Shown here: one piece after another, positions 32,148-41,479 of the stretch
Numbering within the stretch: position 1 is the stretch's first letter
Layout: each line of letters begins with the position of its first letter
Assembly: GCA_009760855.2 (NCBI GenBank)
Contig: WPIO01000024.1
Location: forward strand, 1,108,501 to 1,172,500
Source: Cristatella mucedo
Lineage: Eukaryota; Bryozoa; Phylactolaemata; Cristatellidae
Reading direction: 5' to 3'
Length of the DNA stretch: 64,000 bases
Notes under the pieces: model-generated
The model's database searches: none
What the model was told of the DNA's origin: nothing
Seen by the model: the letters and a program-made list of their open reading frames with translations, nothing else
Made by a program: the position numbers and the translations under genes

Positions 32148-32336
32148 AAGCAGGGGCAGGGGCAGGGGCAGGGCAGGGCAGGGCAGGGCAGGGGCAGGGC
32201 CAGGGCAGGGCAGGGGCAGGGCAGGGCAGGGCAGGAGCAGGGGCAGGGGCAGGGGCAGGGGCAGGGGCAGGGGCAGGGGCAGGGGCAGGGGCAGGGGCAG
32301 GACAGGGCAGGGCAGGGCAGGGCAGGGCAGGGGCAT
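32148..32336. repeat. GGGCA/GGGGCA minisatellite
   Basis: About 190 bases of mixed five- and six-base units, GGGCA and GGGGCA. The long GGGGCA part could form G-quadruplexes. On the minus strand it gives open frames of Pro-Leu-Cys repeats, which are not genes. Confidence 0.95.
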
Positions 32337-32348
32337 GGGATGGAGATG

Positions 32349-32396
32349 AGTTTCCCTACGGTTTCCCTACGGTTTTCCCTACGGTTTCCCACGGTT
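32349..32396. repeat. TTTCCCTACGG tandem repeat
   Basis: Four imperfect units of 11-12 bases, (G)GTTTCCCTAC, directly follow the minisatellite. Confidence 0.9.
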
Positions 32397-32399
32397 CGC

Positions 32400-32944
32400 G
32401 CCTGTCAAGAGTGACGGGCGCGGTTCCTGTGCTAATTCTGCTGAAAAGTAGGCCGGTTAGAGAGGCTCGCCTATCAATAGATGAGCTAAATCGCTCCAGC
32501 TTTGAGAGCGGAGCGGCCGTGCAGCAGTGAACTCTTTGCTGTTCGGCTTCGTGCTGAGAGATCTGCGGAGCATGTCCGAGCAAGCTCGGAGTGGGGGCGA
32601 ATTGTCTACTTGTGGGTACTCTAAAAGAGATAACTTCCTCTTTTCACCACCAACCCAGTGCAGGCCGACTCTGACCTGCAGCCGCCGTTTTTGAAGGGCT
32701 AGCGGCTAGTTTAGTATATTCCTTGAAAGGGAGAAGGCTTCGATGCCCCGTTGAAGGCAGTCTTCATCGCGGCCGCCGTACACGGCGCCCCTCTGCATTG
32801 GTGACCGGCTAGGATGGCGGCAACGAGTCAAGGCAGCACCTCGACCCTCGCCCGAGATGTCGCTCGAGGCGCTGCCATTACGAGACGGCCGTCACATGCA
32901 TTTGGCACGGGCCGTTCGGCGTGTTGGTTTGGTAATTCTCTATA
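32400..32944. other. Unannotated stretch
   Basis: Nothing recognised apart from short open frames. Confidence 0.4.
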
Positions 32945-33030
32945 TGCAGCATCTGTAAAGTGCCTAGAGAGAAATTTCAGTTCTCTTAGAGCGCTATAAA
33001 ATGTATTATTATTATTATTATTATTATTTA
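32945..33030 (+). repeat. L2 family tail with (ATT)n
   Basis: 'gcatctgtaaagtgcctaga', 'ttcagttctcttagagcgct' and (ATT)9-type repeat are the family 1 tail alone, an extremely 5'-truncated LINE or a SINE remnant. Confidence 0.75.
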
Positions 33031-33399
33031 GCTGGTACGTGCGAATGCGATCTTACCATCCATGCTACGGACAGATCCAGCGGCAGCGCAGTCCGACGGA
33101 TTCAGGAAACTCAAGTGCAAAGGTCACATCCTGCTTGAGTTACGATACAGCTGGGGTGGGGGAGGCAGATGACGACCCCCAAGGGAATCCCTTAAGCGCT
33201 TCCACCAAGCTTGCACGCTACCAGCTCACTACTACGGTCTTCGGCAACGCACCAGGTCAGATCAGGGTGCAAGGTGCGATCCGTGAACAGTTTAGTGGCA
33301 AAGGATCCCATGCGGTGTAGTCTTCAGCGAATTGCCCCGGAGTGCGACTGTTATATCGACGTGCAGTCAAATGCCGCTGGCAGCGAAGATGTGAATGCC
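33031..33399. other. Unannotated stretch
   Basis: No gene recognised. Confidence 0.4.
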
Positions 33400-33430
<31 letters not shown>

Positions 33431-33433
33431 GTG

Positions 33434-33503
<70 letters not shown>

Positions 33504-33520
33504 CTCTATCTCTCTCGATC
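33400..33520. repeat. (CT)n microsatellite with duplicated break
   Basis: About 120 bases of CT repeat broken twice by the same word GTGCTCTAT (about 33430 and 33501). This suggests the tract expanded by duplication of a block. Confidence 0.95.
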
Positions 33521-33794
33521 GAACTGTCTCAGCCTATATGCAGTCTTTACCTCTGTCTCCACAATGAGGAGCAGCCCAGAGGGCACGCTATCCGAAGTGT
33601 GTGCTTCACGTCAAGACTAATCGAGTGCTTCGTAGGCCACCGCCGAGACGTCGATCGCTTGCAGCCAGTTGGCCGGCCGGGCTCTCGATAGGCTACGTTT
33701 GGGGAATGCTACGACCGGTTAACGGTCGCCCGCCGCCGCCTTAGACAGCTTGCACACCCGGAAGAGTGGCAAGTTTGGGCAAGCTACGCCTAAG

Positions 33795-33900
33795 CCGCCA
33801 GAAGGGTGGGAGTGTGCTACCCTCCTTTATTGTCATGGCGGTAGCCACTAAGGCTCTTAGACCGCTATAAAAAGGAGCCGGTTAAATCGGATAACCTTTG
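33795..33900 (+). mobile_element. SINE-A 3' fragment, diverged
   Basis: 'ccctcctttattgtcatgg', 'actaaggctcttagaccgc' and 'aaggagccggttaaatcgg' match the 3' half of SINE-A. The promoter half is absent. Confidence 0.55.
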
Positions 33901-35109
33901 AACTTGTTTATACCCAGGACCGCAGTAGTATAATTGCGACTGGTATGACTTCGCTTGCAGGGTGCAGCTACCCAGATAAAAAGAACTACCTATCCTCTGC
34001 GTGCAGGAAGATTCGCCACTTCCACAACCTAGTTGCAAGCCTCCGGTTTCCTTACGAGCGTTACGCTGTAGTGGCTTCGGCACCAGCGCCGAAAACGAAG
34101 CGCTCGTTACAACAACGCTAGTCAGCTCGCGACAACCGCAGGCGAAGCTGCTGGCTTGACGCAGGGCTGTCGACTTGCAGCTTCGGCGCCGATTCATGCA
34201 GACCGGCCGAAAGTAGCTGAACTCGCGGCGGCGGCGGCGGCGATGAAGAGCGCCCATGCGGGAAGATGACAAATCCGTATCCCCAGCCTAGGGAAGTGTA
34301 TTTGACAGCCGCAGCCATTTACACGCGTCCAGCACCAGCCACACGGGTACAGCATCTCTTGTACGACGCGAAGAGACCGCCAAATTGCTCCGCTCAAAAC
34401 CCGCAGAGCAACTACTTGATGATTACGCAACTTCGGCTTTTTTTGCCGCCTCACAATAGCTGCTGACATAACCGGTGCCTAATCGTTGCAATTCGGGAAT
34501 CCCGACAGCCGTAACCTAGCTCGTTCAGCACACCGACATTTCAGTATCAAAGCCCTTAAGGACGAGGAAAACAGCTCGCAGGTAAGTCCTGCCAGACGTG
34601 GGAGCAGTTTGCTTATCGTTGGACTCGGGCTGCAGATGAAGGCCAAGGTTGTCAATCAAGGCCAAGGCTGCGAGCCGAGTCTCGGCCAGGTGAGCGTAGC
34701 TGCAGTCCGCTCCTCACCTCGGCCGTGCTACTGTGGACGATGGCAGCCTGCACGATTGCAAAGAGACGTGTCTTCCGTAGTAGCAGGACCATCAACAGAG
34801 GAACAGAAGACGACCACAAGCACAAGCAAGCTGTCGAGACTCGCAGCTATCGTTACACACAACCGTCCGAAACATACTTTCGACAGAAGGCTGCCCATTT
34901 TATAACATGATAACAAAAATTCGCGCGATTAACTTCGTCTGACTCGTGGCCGATTCTTGAAAATGCACTTGACCTATTTGAGGCGAATCAGGACGTGTTT
35001 GACTGAATCTGCTAACTGCCCGGCTATTACCGAGGCCACTTCGACAGGCGGCTCGTTTCTTCTATGCCCCGACGTCACCGAGCAATCAGTGGCTACAAGG
35101 CGTTCAGAT
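33901..35109. other. Unannotated stretch
   Basis: Overlapping open frames on both strands (up to 139 codons, 34486-34905) have no recognised domain. A GGC-repeat patch lies near 34225-34243. Confidence 0.35.
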
Positions 35110-35278
35110 GTCGACCCTTTTATATCTGATTTAGCAGCCTCATTTGCATAGCGGCAGTGGAGCCTCACCGGCCATCGCCGCCGCCGCTTGCGGTTGGCAA
35201 TAGAGGATTGCTCATTGCAGGATTCGAACCCACGACTTCGGTCGTGCAGAGCAAGCATCTTACCTGCAGGGCCAGCAC
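35110..35278 (-). mobile_element. SINE-A copy, older subfamily
   Basis: Reverse complement: 'gccctgcaggtaagatgctt', a worn palindrome, intact B box GGGTTCGAATCC, 'gcaatcctctattgcc', 'gtgaggctccactgccgct' and 'atgaggctgctaaatcag'. The B box is intact. Confidence 0.75.
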
Positions 35279-35355
35279 TGCTCTTAACTCCTCGATTTGA
35301 GCACTCAGTTGCAAGCCAATTGCTGTCCTCGTTGAATGGAGCGCCCAGATCTGAG

Positions 35356-35418
35356 TCTACTGCTCCCCCCCCCCGACTAGCAGCAATCTACTGCTGCCCC
35401 CCCCCGACTAGCAGTCTT
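35356..35418. repeat. 31-bp tandem duplication with C runs
   Basis: Two units share TCTACTGCT, a run of nine C and CGACTAGCAG. Within each unit ACTGCT can pair with AGCAG. Confidence 0.85.
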
Positions 35419-35580
35419 TTGAGTTTCTTATACTTGGCTCCTCCATCAGTAAATTGCCTGTGGTGGCAGCGTAGCGGTACCCGCCTGTCATTCACTGTCC
35501 TAGGTCCTCCATTCTCCCGCCCCGCCCCGCCTTGGTGCTATCTATTCGCCCAGCTCTCCTGCTCAGCACCGCCTGGTTAA

Positions 35581-36411
35581 TAATAATATAATAATAATAT
35601 TGCACTTGATAAAGCGCCCTCAGAGAACTTAATCTCTTTCTAGGCGCTTTACATTTGCTGCAAAGTGATACGCAATAGAATAGTAAGTAAAATCATGCTT
35701 GAAAAACAAACACAATGAATAACGTGGTTAGGGGTTACATGCACTGGGTCAGCATGCAAATGTGGTTAGTGGCAGCACGAACAGTGTCAGCACGCATAAG
35801 CACATCGAGGACGAATCACAAGGACCCACTAAATGCTGTCCTAAATAGGTATGTTTTTAAGTTTCTTTTAAATGTGGTCAGTCAGGGGATGTTCTGATGC
35901 AGGTCGGGAGGGAGTTCCAGGCTGTGGGAGCATACGAGCTAAATGCACGGTCTCCAAAGAATTTAAGGTTTGTACGAGGTATTTCTAGACTGTTGGATTC
36001 CGAAAAGCGAGTGGTACGATGCTTTGCCTGATGGGGTAGTATATCTGAAAGATAGGCTGGAGCCATAGAATGAAGAGACCTAAAAGTGAGCGACAAAACC
36101 TTGAAGTCAATCCGTTGCTTGACTGGTAACCAGTGCAGGTCGGCGAGAAGTGGAGTAATGTGGCAACTGCGACGCTCACGACAGACAAGCCTAGCTGCAG
36201 AGTTTTGCACCAGCTGCAATCGCCTGATCGCACATGCTGGTAGGCCAGTAAGCAGTGAGTTGCAGAAGTCGAGACGAGATGTCACGAATGCATGGACCAA
36301 CTTGGACGTGGTATCCTTATCTAAACAAGCCCGAATTTTAGCAATGTTATGAAGCTGAAAATAGGCTGATTTGACTGTGGAGCTGATGTGGTCGTCTAAC
36401 GAGAGGTCGCT
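35581..36411 (-). mobile_element. LINE family 1, 5'-truncated copy
   Basis: The minus strand reads (ATT)n, tail, 3' UTR and an intact 140-codon piece: AFVTSRLDFCNSLLTGLP, RRLQLVQNSAARLVCRERR, LHWLPVKQRIDFKVLSLTF and FFGDRAFSSYAPTAWNSLPT. A lost base near 35879 breaks the frame just after TSPD. It is nearly identical to the copies at 1.3 and 27.3 kb. The right edge is abrupt at 36411. A possible TGGTT duplication at the edges is too short to be sure. Confidence 0.9.
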
Positions 36412-36697
36412 ATGGTTCTCTGCAGCTGCCCCGGTGCCCGCGATGGCTTTGCCTCCAACCGCTTGCGAGCGGTCTGAGAGCGTTAGCTACTACCTAGAGC
36501 CTACAACGGCTGAACTGAAATCGCGACATTCTCTCACTTTCGGCATCTAAACTGAGGCTCAAGTCCAGTCATATCTTATCGTAAAAGTAAAGTAAGTTAA
36601 AAAAAATACCAGGTCTCCTGGCCTGCGATTGCGTAATGCTGAGTACTACAATGCTTGTATCATTGCTCAGCCTCCAACACGTATCCTTCACCTCACC

Positions 36698-36765
36698 CCG
36701 ATGCTCTAATGCCTGCCCTCCCCCCCCCATGCTCTAATGCCTCCCCCCTCGACGCTCTAATCCCT
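36698..36765. repeat. GCTCTAATGCC minisatellite
   Basis: Three units of roughly 25-28 bases share GATGCTCTAATGCCT or a close variant followed by a C run. Confidence 0.8.
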
Positions 36766-36879
36766 GCGTCAAGCGATCGTCGGCACTGGGCTAAAGAAAT
36801 CTTAGTCACACTCGATGATATGTTCTTATGGCCGCACCTCCAAGCACAAGTGGAGGCGTGGAACTGACGTAACTCGGTA

Positions 36880-37460
36880 ATGACCGTGTATCACGCGCCG
36901 CACACCGCGCCGGCGCGCATGCACCATGGTACGAACTTAAGCCTTCGAGGTCGTGTGACTCACCAGTCCCTCCCCCCCCCCAACGCGAACGGAAGTCGCG
37001 CAGCAAGCAGGCGGGAGGCCAACGGTTGGCGTCTTGGCGCTCCGCCCCGCAGGCTCCTCGGCGCTCGAGTCCGCGCCAGCGCCGGCGGCGGCCGCGAGCG
37101 GGCAGTCTGTCACGAGTCTCGCTCCTGCTGCTGCTCGCTCTAGCGATTCGACGCACCGACGTAGGCAGCGCCGACCGACGCTCTTCCGTCGGACGCACGC
37201 CGAGCCGAGGCGGGAGCGAATAAGGCCGAGGCGGCGGGGGAGGGGCCCGACGTTCGCCGACGTTGAGCGAGCGAGCGCGCCGAGTCACGAGGTCACGAGG
37301 CAGACGCTCGCGCGAGCTTGTCAGAGGTCGGCGCGGGTCGGAGCTGGCCAGCGGGCGCTTCCGCATCTCTGCGCGCCGCGGAGCCGGGCTCGCGTCGCGT
37401 CGCGCACAGGCGGAAGCGCGCGACCTCAGGATGGCGACGCTTGGCTCGCACGGTAAAGTG
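36880..37460 (+). promoter_or_regulatory. GC-rich island with candidate translation start
   Basis: About 580 bases of high CpG content give long Arg-rich frames in most phases, which are not convincing genes. At its right edge an ATG at 37431 has an ideal context (A at -3, G at +4). It is followed after 22 coding bases by ACG|GTAAAG, a fair splice donor (phase 1). If real this is a promoter and first exon coding MATLGSH. The following bases from about 37470 look like a worn SINE-A piece, which would fit an intron. The direction is inferred only from this. Confidence 0.25.
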
Positions 37461-38038
37461 TCAACGAAAGGTCAGCTGATCAAACTTCTTCTTCGTTTTA
37501 TATTGCGGCAGAAGAGCCACAAAACGGTGGCTACCGCCGCTGTTTGCGCCGTTCGGGCTGACCTTAAGCCTTGAATCTGGCGGGAGCCTCGTTGACCTGA
37601 ACGCGTACATTTAGTGACCGGCGGCAGCTTTTCGTCGGCGCAGAAACGACGGCATACACATCTATCAGCGCTTCCTTTCAGAATGTAATGGTGGACGCTC
37701 GACCAGAAGAGGCGTACCACGCCGCTTGCCTAGCGGCCGCAGCCAACTGCCGAGTGCCGGCTGGGAGTGCTAAACGCATAATGAGCAGGTTGCGTCGCCG
37801 GCAGCGTTTCTAGCGCAACCCGGCTTATCGATATCTAGAGGCCACCAGTTCGTTGGGCCTAAACTGGACTGGGACGTCGAGGGCGAAAATGGCGGATTTT
37901 ACCGCTCTCTATTCGCAAGCGCACGTTATCGCTACGCGTCCAGTTCAGCGCTATTCCCACGCTCCTCGAAAACACTCGCCAAGACGGACGTACTGACGCC
38001 GCCCTAAAACCAGGGCGCTCCTACAGAGGAAATAGCTA
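37461..38038. other. Unannotated stretch with possible SINE-A piece
   Basis: 37472-37540 ('gtcagctgatcaaac', 'attgcggcagaagagcc') resembles the reversed end of SINE-A. The rest is not recognised. Confidence 0.35.
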
Positions 38039-38178
38039 GCAGTCTGTTGGCTACCGCGTACCTAAAGCCGCTAAGGCTGAGAGTGCGCTCTGCAAAACTC
38101 TCCTGCGGAACGCCCGCGCAGTCTGTATGGCTCTGAGGAATTGCAGACGGAGATACATTACGTTACGTTACATTGCGT
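38039..38178 (+). mobile_element. LINE family 2, 3' end only
   Basis: 'cagtctgttggctaccg', 'gagagtgcgctctgcaaaac', 'gtatggctctgaggaattgc' and 'gagatacattacgttacg' are the last 140 bases of family 2 with an (ACGTT/ACATT) end. CpG-containing words suggest limited decay in some places. Confidence 0.8.
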
Positions 38179-39010
38179 TGGAGCCGGCTCAGGCTCGCTT
38201 GCGGTGGCTCGGCAGAAACTCCCGGTGCCCCGGCCGGCGCTCCGTAGAGGACCCGTCCGCAAAGAGCGCGGGAAACGATTCTACGTCCTTCCCCGAGTTC
38301 GTGTCGCTGTAAAAGCCACGATTTTGCTCACAATTTCTTGCGGGTCGGTCTAGCCCCGCCTGCTTGAAACTCTTGCTGGTCTTGCCCGGCATAATGAGCT
38401 TGCCGGTAGCGCCCTCTACATGAAAATCTCGGCTCCTTCACTGCGTCTTGCCGACATCGCCCTTAACTATAAATCCAGCAAGCCGTTTGCTCGCACTTCG
38501 ACCTAAACCCCAAATCTGCCAAACCACGCTTGCATGCGAAGCCATGAATCTATACCATAACTATAAACCAATACTTGAACCGTAAACATTCCAAACCGCT
38601 TATCTGCGATACGATCTACATCATAAATCGACCAAACCCTTCTGCTGTCGCTCATCTCAAAATCCTTCCTACATGGCGGTAAGCTCTTGAAAAAAATGAA
38701 ACGACTTCTTTTGACCGTGTGCAATCCTTAGATGTAAATTTCCTGGATTAGAATGTCCGCTCAAAGTGCACACTAATGGCACTGAATCGACAGCCGATAG
38801 ACCTTTCGTACAAACAAACAACGCTGCCTGCGGCAATCGGCGCGCACAACCAGTGCCGACAAGGTGCTCGCCTTTGACGACCGAGGTCACGGTGAATGCA
38901 GTAAACGACTGAAGTCGTGGGCTCCGTCGAGCCCCGTCGTGGCGCCATGTGAAGCGCCAGAGCAGAGATTAATGGTAACAACAAAAACAATAAGACAGAT
39001 GCATTGCTGC
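38179..39010. other. Unannotated stretch
   Basis: No gene recognised. A short SINE-A-like piece ('aaggtgctcgcctttgacg', 'accgaggtcacgg') lies at about 38850-38895. Confidence 0.35.
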
Positions 39011-39163
39011 TGTGATGGCACACCAGGTTGCTTTCACGACCTCGGTCCTGAGGTCGTGGGTTTGAATCCTGCGGTGGGCAATCCTATATTGCCACTGCAA
39101 GCGGTGGTGATGGCTGTAAAGGCTCTTCTGTTGCTATGCAAAAAGAGGCTGTTAAATCAGCTG
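39011..39163 (+). mobile_element. SINE-A copy lacking the A box core
   Basis: 'gtgatggcacaccagg' joins directly to 'ttgctttcacgacctcgg'; the usual TAGGTAAGGCGG core is deleted. The palindrome, the B box GGGTTTGAATCC and the rest are present to 'ctgttaaatcagct'. Loss of the A box should weaken Pol III start-site choice. Confidence 0.85.
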
Positions 39164-39164
39164 C

Positions 39165-39240
39165 ATTTTGTTATAGCTTCCTCAGGGAACTTAATCTCTT
39201 TCCAGGCACTTTATATCAGCTGTAAAGGAAATAGCTTCAA
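39165..39240 (-). repeat. L2 tail fragment
   Basis: 'tatagcttcctcagggaac' and 'aatctctttccaggcacttt' with 'cagctgtaaagg' are the reversed family 1 tail, wedged between two SINE-A copies. Confidence 0.65.
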
Positions 39241-39251
39241 ATGCTTGGTGA

Positions 39252-39545
39252 ACCGTGATGGCACACGAAGTAAGGCGGTTGCTTCTAACGACCTCGGTCC
39301 CTAGGTCGTGGGCTTGAATCCTGTGGTGGGCGATCCTTTATCGCGGCTTCAAGCTGTGGTGATAGCCGTAAAGGCTCTTCTGTCGCTAGTCTGTTGGCCA
39401 CCGAATGCGCACCGAAAGCCACTTAGGCTGTGAGTGCGCTATACAAAACTCTCCAGCGTAACACCCACATAGTCTTTATGACTTTGTGGAGTTACAGACG
39501 GAGATACATTACATATACAAAAGAGGCTGTTAAATCAGCTAGCAT
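39252..39545 (+). mobile_element. SINE-A copy split by a LINE
   Basis: The first part (39252-39388) runs from 'ccgtgatggcacacg' through the palindrome and B box GGCTTGAATCC to 'ctcttctgtcgcta'. The rest, 'atacaaaagaggctg' to 'atcagctagcatttattta', resumes after the family 2 insertion at about 39514. The join restores the normal SINE sequence GTCGCTATACAAAAG. Confidence 0.88.
39389..39513 (+). mobile_element. LINE family 2 tail inserted in SINE-A
   Basis: Only the last 125 bases of family 2 are present: 'gtctgttggccaccgaatgc', 'agtgcgctatacaaaactc', 'gactttgtggagttacagac' and 'gagatacattacat'. The insertion is heavily 5' truncated, with no target duplication longer than 2-3 bases. Confidence 0.85.
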
Positions 39546-40401
39546 TTATTTATGTATTTAGTCGTAGAATGCACAATGTCAACCAGCATAAAATGTTTAA
39601 GGTGAAATGCACAGTATCAACATGTTAATGTGGTTAGTGGCACCATGCACAGTGTCAGCACGCATAGGCACATACAAGTCAGATCACGAGGACACACAAA
39701 ATGCTGTCAACAAGTGCGTTTGTAGTTCCTTTTAAATGTCGGCATATCGGGGGGGGGGGAGATGTGGCGACGTCAATCCGGTGTGAGTTCCAGGCTTTAG
39801 AAGCTTACGAACTGAAGGCACGGTCTCTAACAGGATTTGAAGTTCATGTAAGGTCTAGCTAAACGATTTGATTCAGAAAAGTGGGTGGCACGATGAGCTG
39901 GTTGGGTAGAAGTTCTGATAGGTAGCTAGAGCCCGAGAGACCTGCAAGTGAGTGACAGAACTTTGAAGTCGATTCGCTGCTGGATTGGGAGCCTGTGCAG
40001 GTCAGCAAGAAGTGGTATGACGTGGAACTGCGAAGCTCACGACAGACAAGCCCAGCTGCCGAGTTTTGCACCACCTATAAGCGCCTGAGTGCACAGGCCG
40101 GTAGACCAACAAGCAGTGAGTTATAGAAGTCGAGACGGGACGTTACAAATGCATGAACCAGTTTGGATGCAGTATCCCTGTCTAAGCAAGCCCGAATTTT
40201 AGCAATGTCGTGTAGCTGAAAGTAGGCAGACTTTATTGATGAGCTGATGTGATGGTCTAATGCAAGGTCACTTTGGAACAGGACACCTAGATTTCGTGCA
40301 TATGCAACAGGAGATATGGTGGCAGAGCCGATTTTGACCATTCAAGTTTCCAATTTCCGAGTCGCACTTGGTTCGCCCGTAACTAGTTATTAGTTGGTGC
40401 C

Positions 40402-40531
40402 GAGCTGGTTTGGCCTAGCGGTTAAGGTGCTCGCCCCGACTGAGGTCGTGGGCTCGAGCCCCGAGGATTGTGTGAAGCGCCTGAATAGAGATTAAGTTCT
40501 CTTGGGCGCTATATAAACGAATTATATATTT
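40402..40531 (+). mobile_element. SINE-B copy, nearly consensus
   Basis: A textbook A box TGGCCTAGCGGTTAAGG is followed by 'tgctcgccccgactgaggtc', B box GGGCTCGAGCCCC, a short linker, and the tail GTGAAGCGCCTGAATAGAG + ATTAAGTTCTCTTGGGCGCT + 'atataaacgaattat'. The tail matches family 1 (GTAAAGCGCCTAGAAAGAG + ATTAAGTTCTCTGAGGGCGCT) almost base for base. It splits the family 1 LINE, so it is younger than that LINE. Confidence 0.92.
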
Positions 40532-40597
40532 TTTGGTTTTATCGTCAATTAGTTTGAGAAAGTTTGCTGTCATTCCTGTTGGATGTCAGCCCTATAC

Positions 40598-40765
40598 CAT
40601 GATGGCACACTAGGTAAGGCGGTGGCCTTCACGACCTTGGTCCGAAGGTCGTGGGTTCGAATCCTGCGCTGGGAAATCCTATATTGCCACTGGAAGCAGT
40701 AGTGATAGTTGTAAAGGCTCTTCTGTTGCTATACAAAAGAGGCTGTTAAATCAGCTAGTGTTTTT
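40598..40765 (+). mobile_element. SINE-A copy inside a LINE
   Basis: 'atgatggcacactaggtaag' A-box region, palindrome with a paired change (ACGACCTT / AAGGTCGT), B box GGGTTCGAATCC, small hairpins, and end 'gaggctgttaaatcagct'. LINE family 1 sequence stands on both sides. Confidence 0.92.
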
Positions 40766-40895
40766 TACATGCAGCAAGGGAGTGGAGGGAGTTCGTCGCG
40801 CTTATGGGCTGAAAGGGCTCAAAGCAAAGGTACAATTGGGTGTCATCTACATAGAAGTGAAGGTTTAGATTGTGCTTGGCGATCGCATCGCATTA

Positions 40896-41040
40896 ATATG
40901 AAATATGAAAACATTGAATATAAAAGAAAAAAGAAAGAGAATATAAACTGAAGAGAAGCGTATCGAGCGCAGAGCCTTAAGTTATCCTGCGCTGCTATAC
41001 AAATGAATCGCATGATTGCACATAGTTTCTTTTACCTTGG
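40896..41040. other. Unannotated A-rich stretch
   Basis: Nothing recognised apart from an A-rich patch near 40900-40950. Confidence 0.4.
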
Positions 41041-41158
41041 GTAGTAATAATAATAATGTAATTGTATTTGCTTAGCTCACTAAGACAACTTAATCTCCAT
41101 CCAGGCGCTTCATATATGCCAAAGGGGTCGAGCCCTCGACCTCGGCCGGGCGAGAAGT
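41041..41158 (-). mobile_element. SINE-B copy, 5' truncated
   Basis: AAT repeats, then the reversed tail ('agctcactaagacaac', 'aatctccatccaggcgcttc'), linker, B-box region 'gggtcgagccctcgacc', and 'ctcggccgggcg', where it stops. The A box is missing. Confidence 0.75.
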
Positions 41159-41479
41159 AAGACTTAAGTGGCGCGAAAAGCAATCTACGAGATTTGAATC
41201 AGTCATGCGAGACTAAAGGCTCGGCCTTCCTAGCCACTCGTCAGTGCGGTGAATGAGATCGTTACCCCTCCCCCCACACCCCGGGAGCAGTGGGTGCGAG
41301 CAAACTGGAGCCGCCCCCTCGCGTAGCTCGCTCGTTGATAGCAACCCACATCCGTATTTTCAACCTGTTGCCGACGGCCATTGAGGAAGCGTTCAGCGAA
41401 AGAGTATTTGAATAAAGAGTGCAGTGGACGCGACAAAATAATATCCGCTCGAGTTGAGGCCTTCAACTCGCGACCGCCG

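Larger units (their letters stand above)
39561..40895 (-). mobile_element. LINE family 1 copy interrupted by two SINEs
   Basis: In reverse complement the polymerase can be followed over the whole length. From right to left: the FHFY(V)DDTQLYLCFEP palm block (A replaced by V in the YADD box) at about 40815-40865, LNSL-type residues, then past the SINE-A the SWM/NKFLKLIDDKT region, then past the SINE-B the LVTG region, and then, from 40341, KIGSATISPVAYARNLGVLF, SRLDFYNSLLVGLPACALRRL and C-terminal pieces. The frame is broken. About 1.03 kb of LINE remains without the SINEs. Confidence 0.85.
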
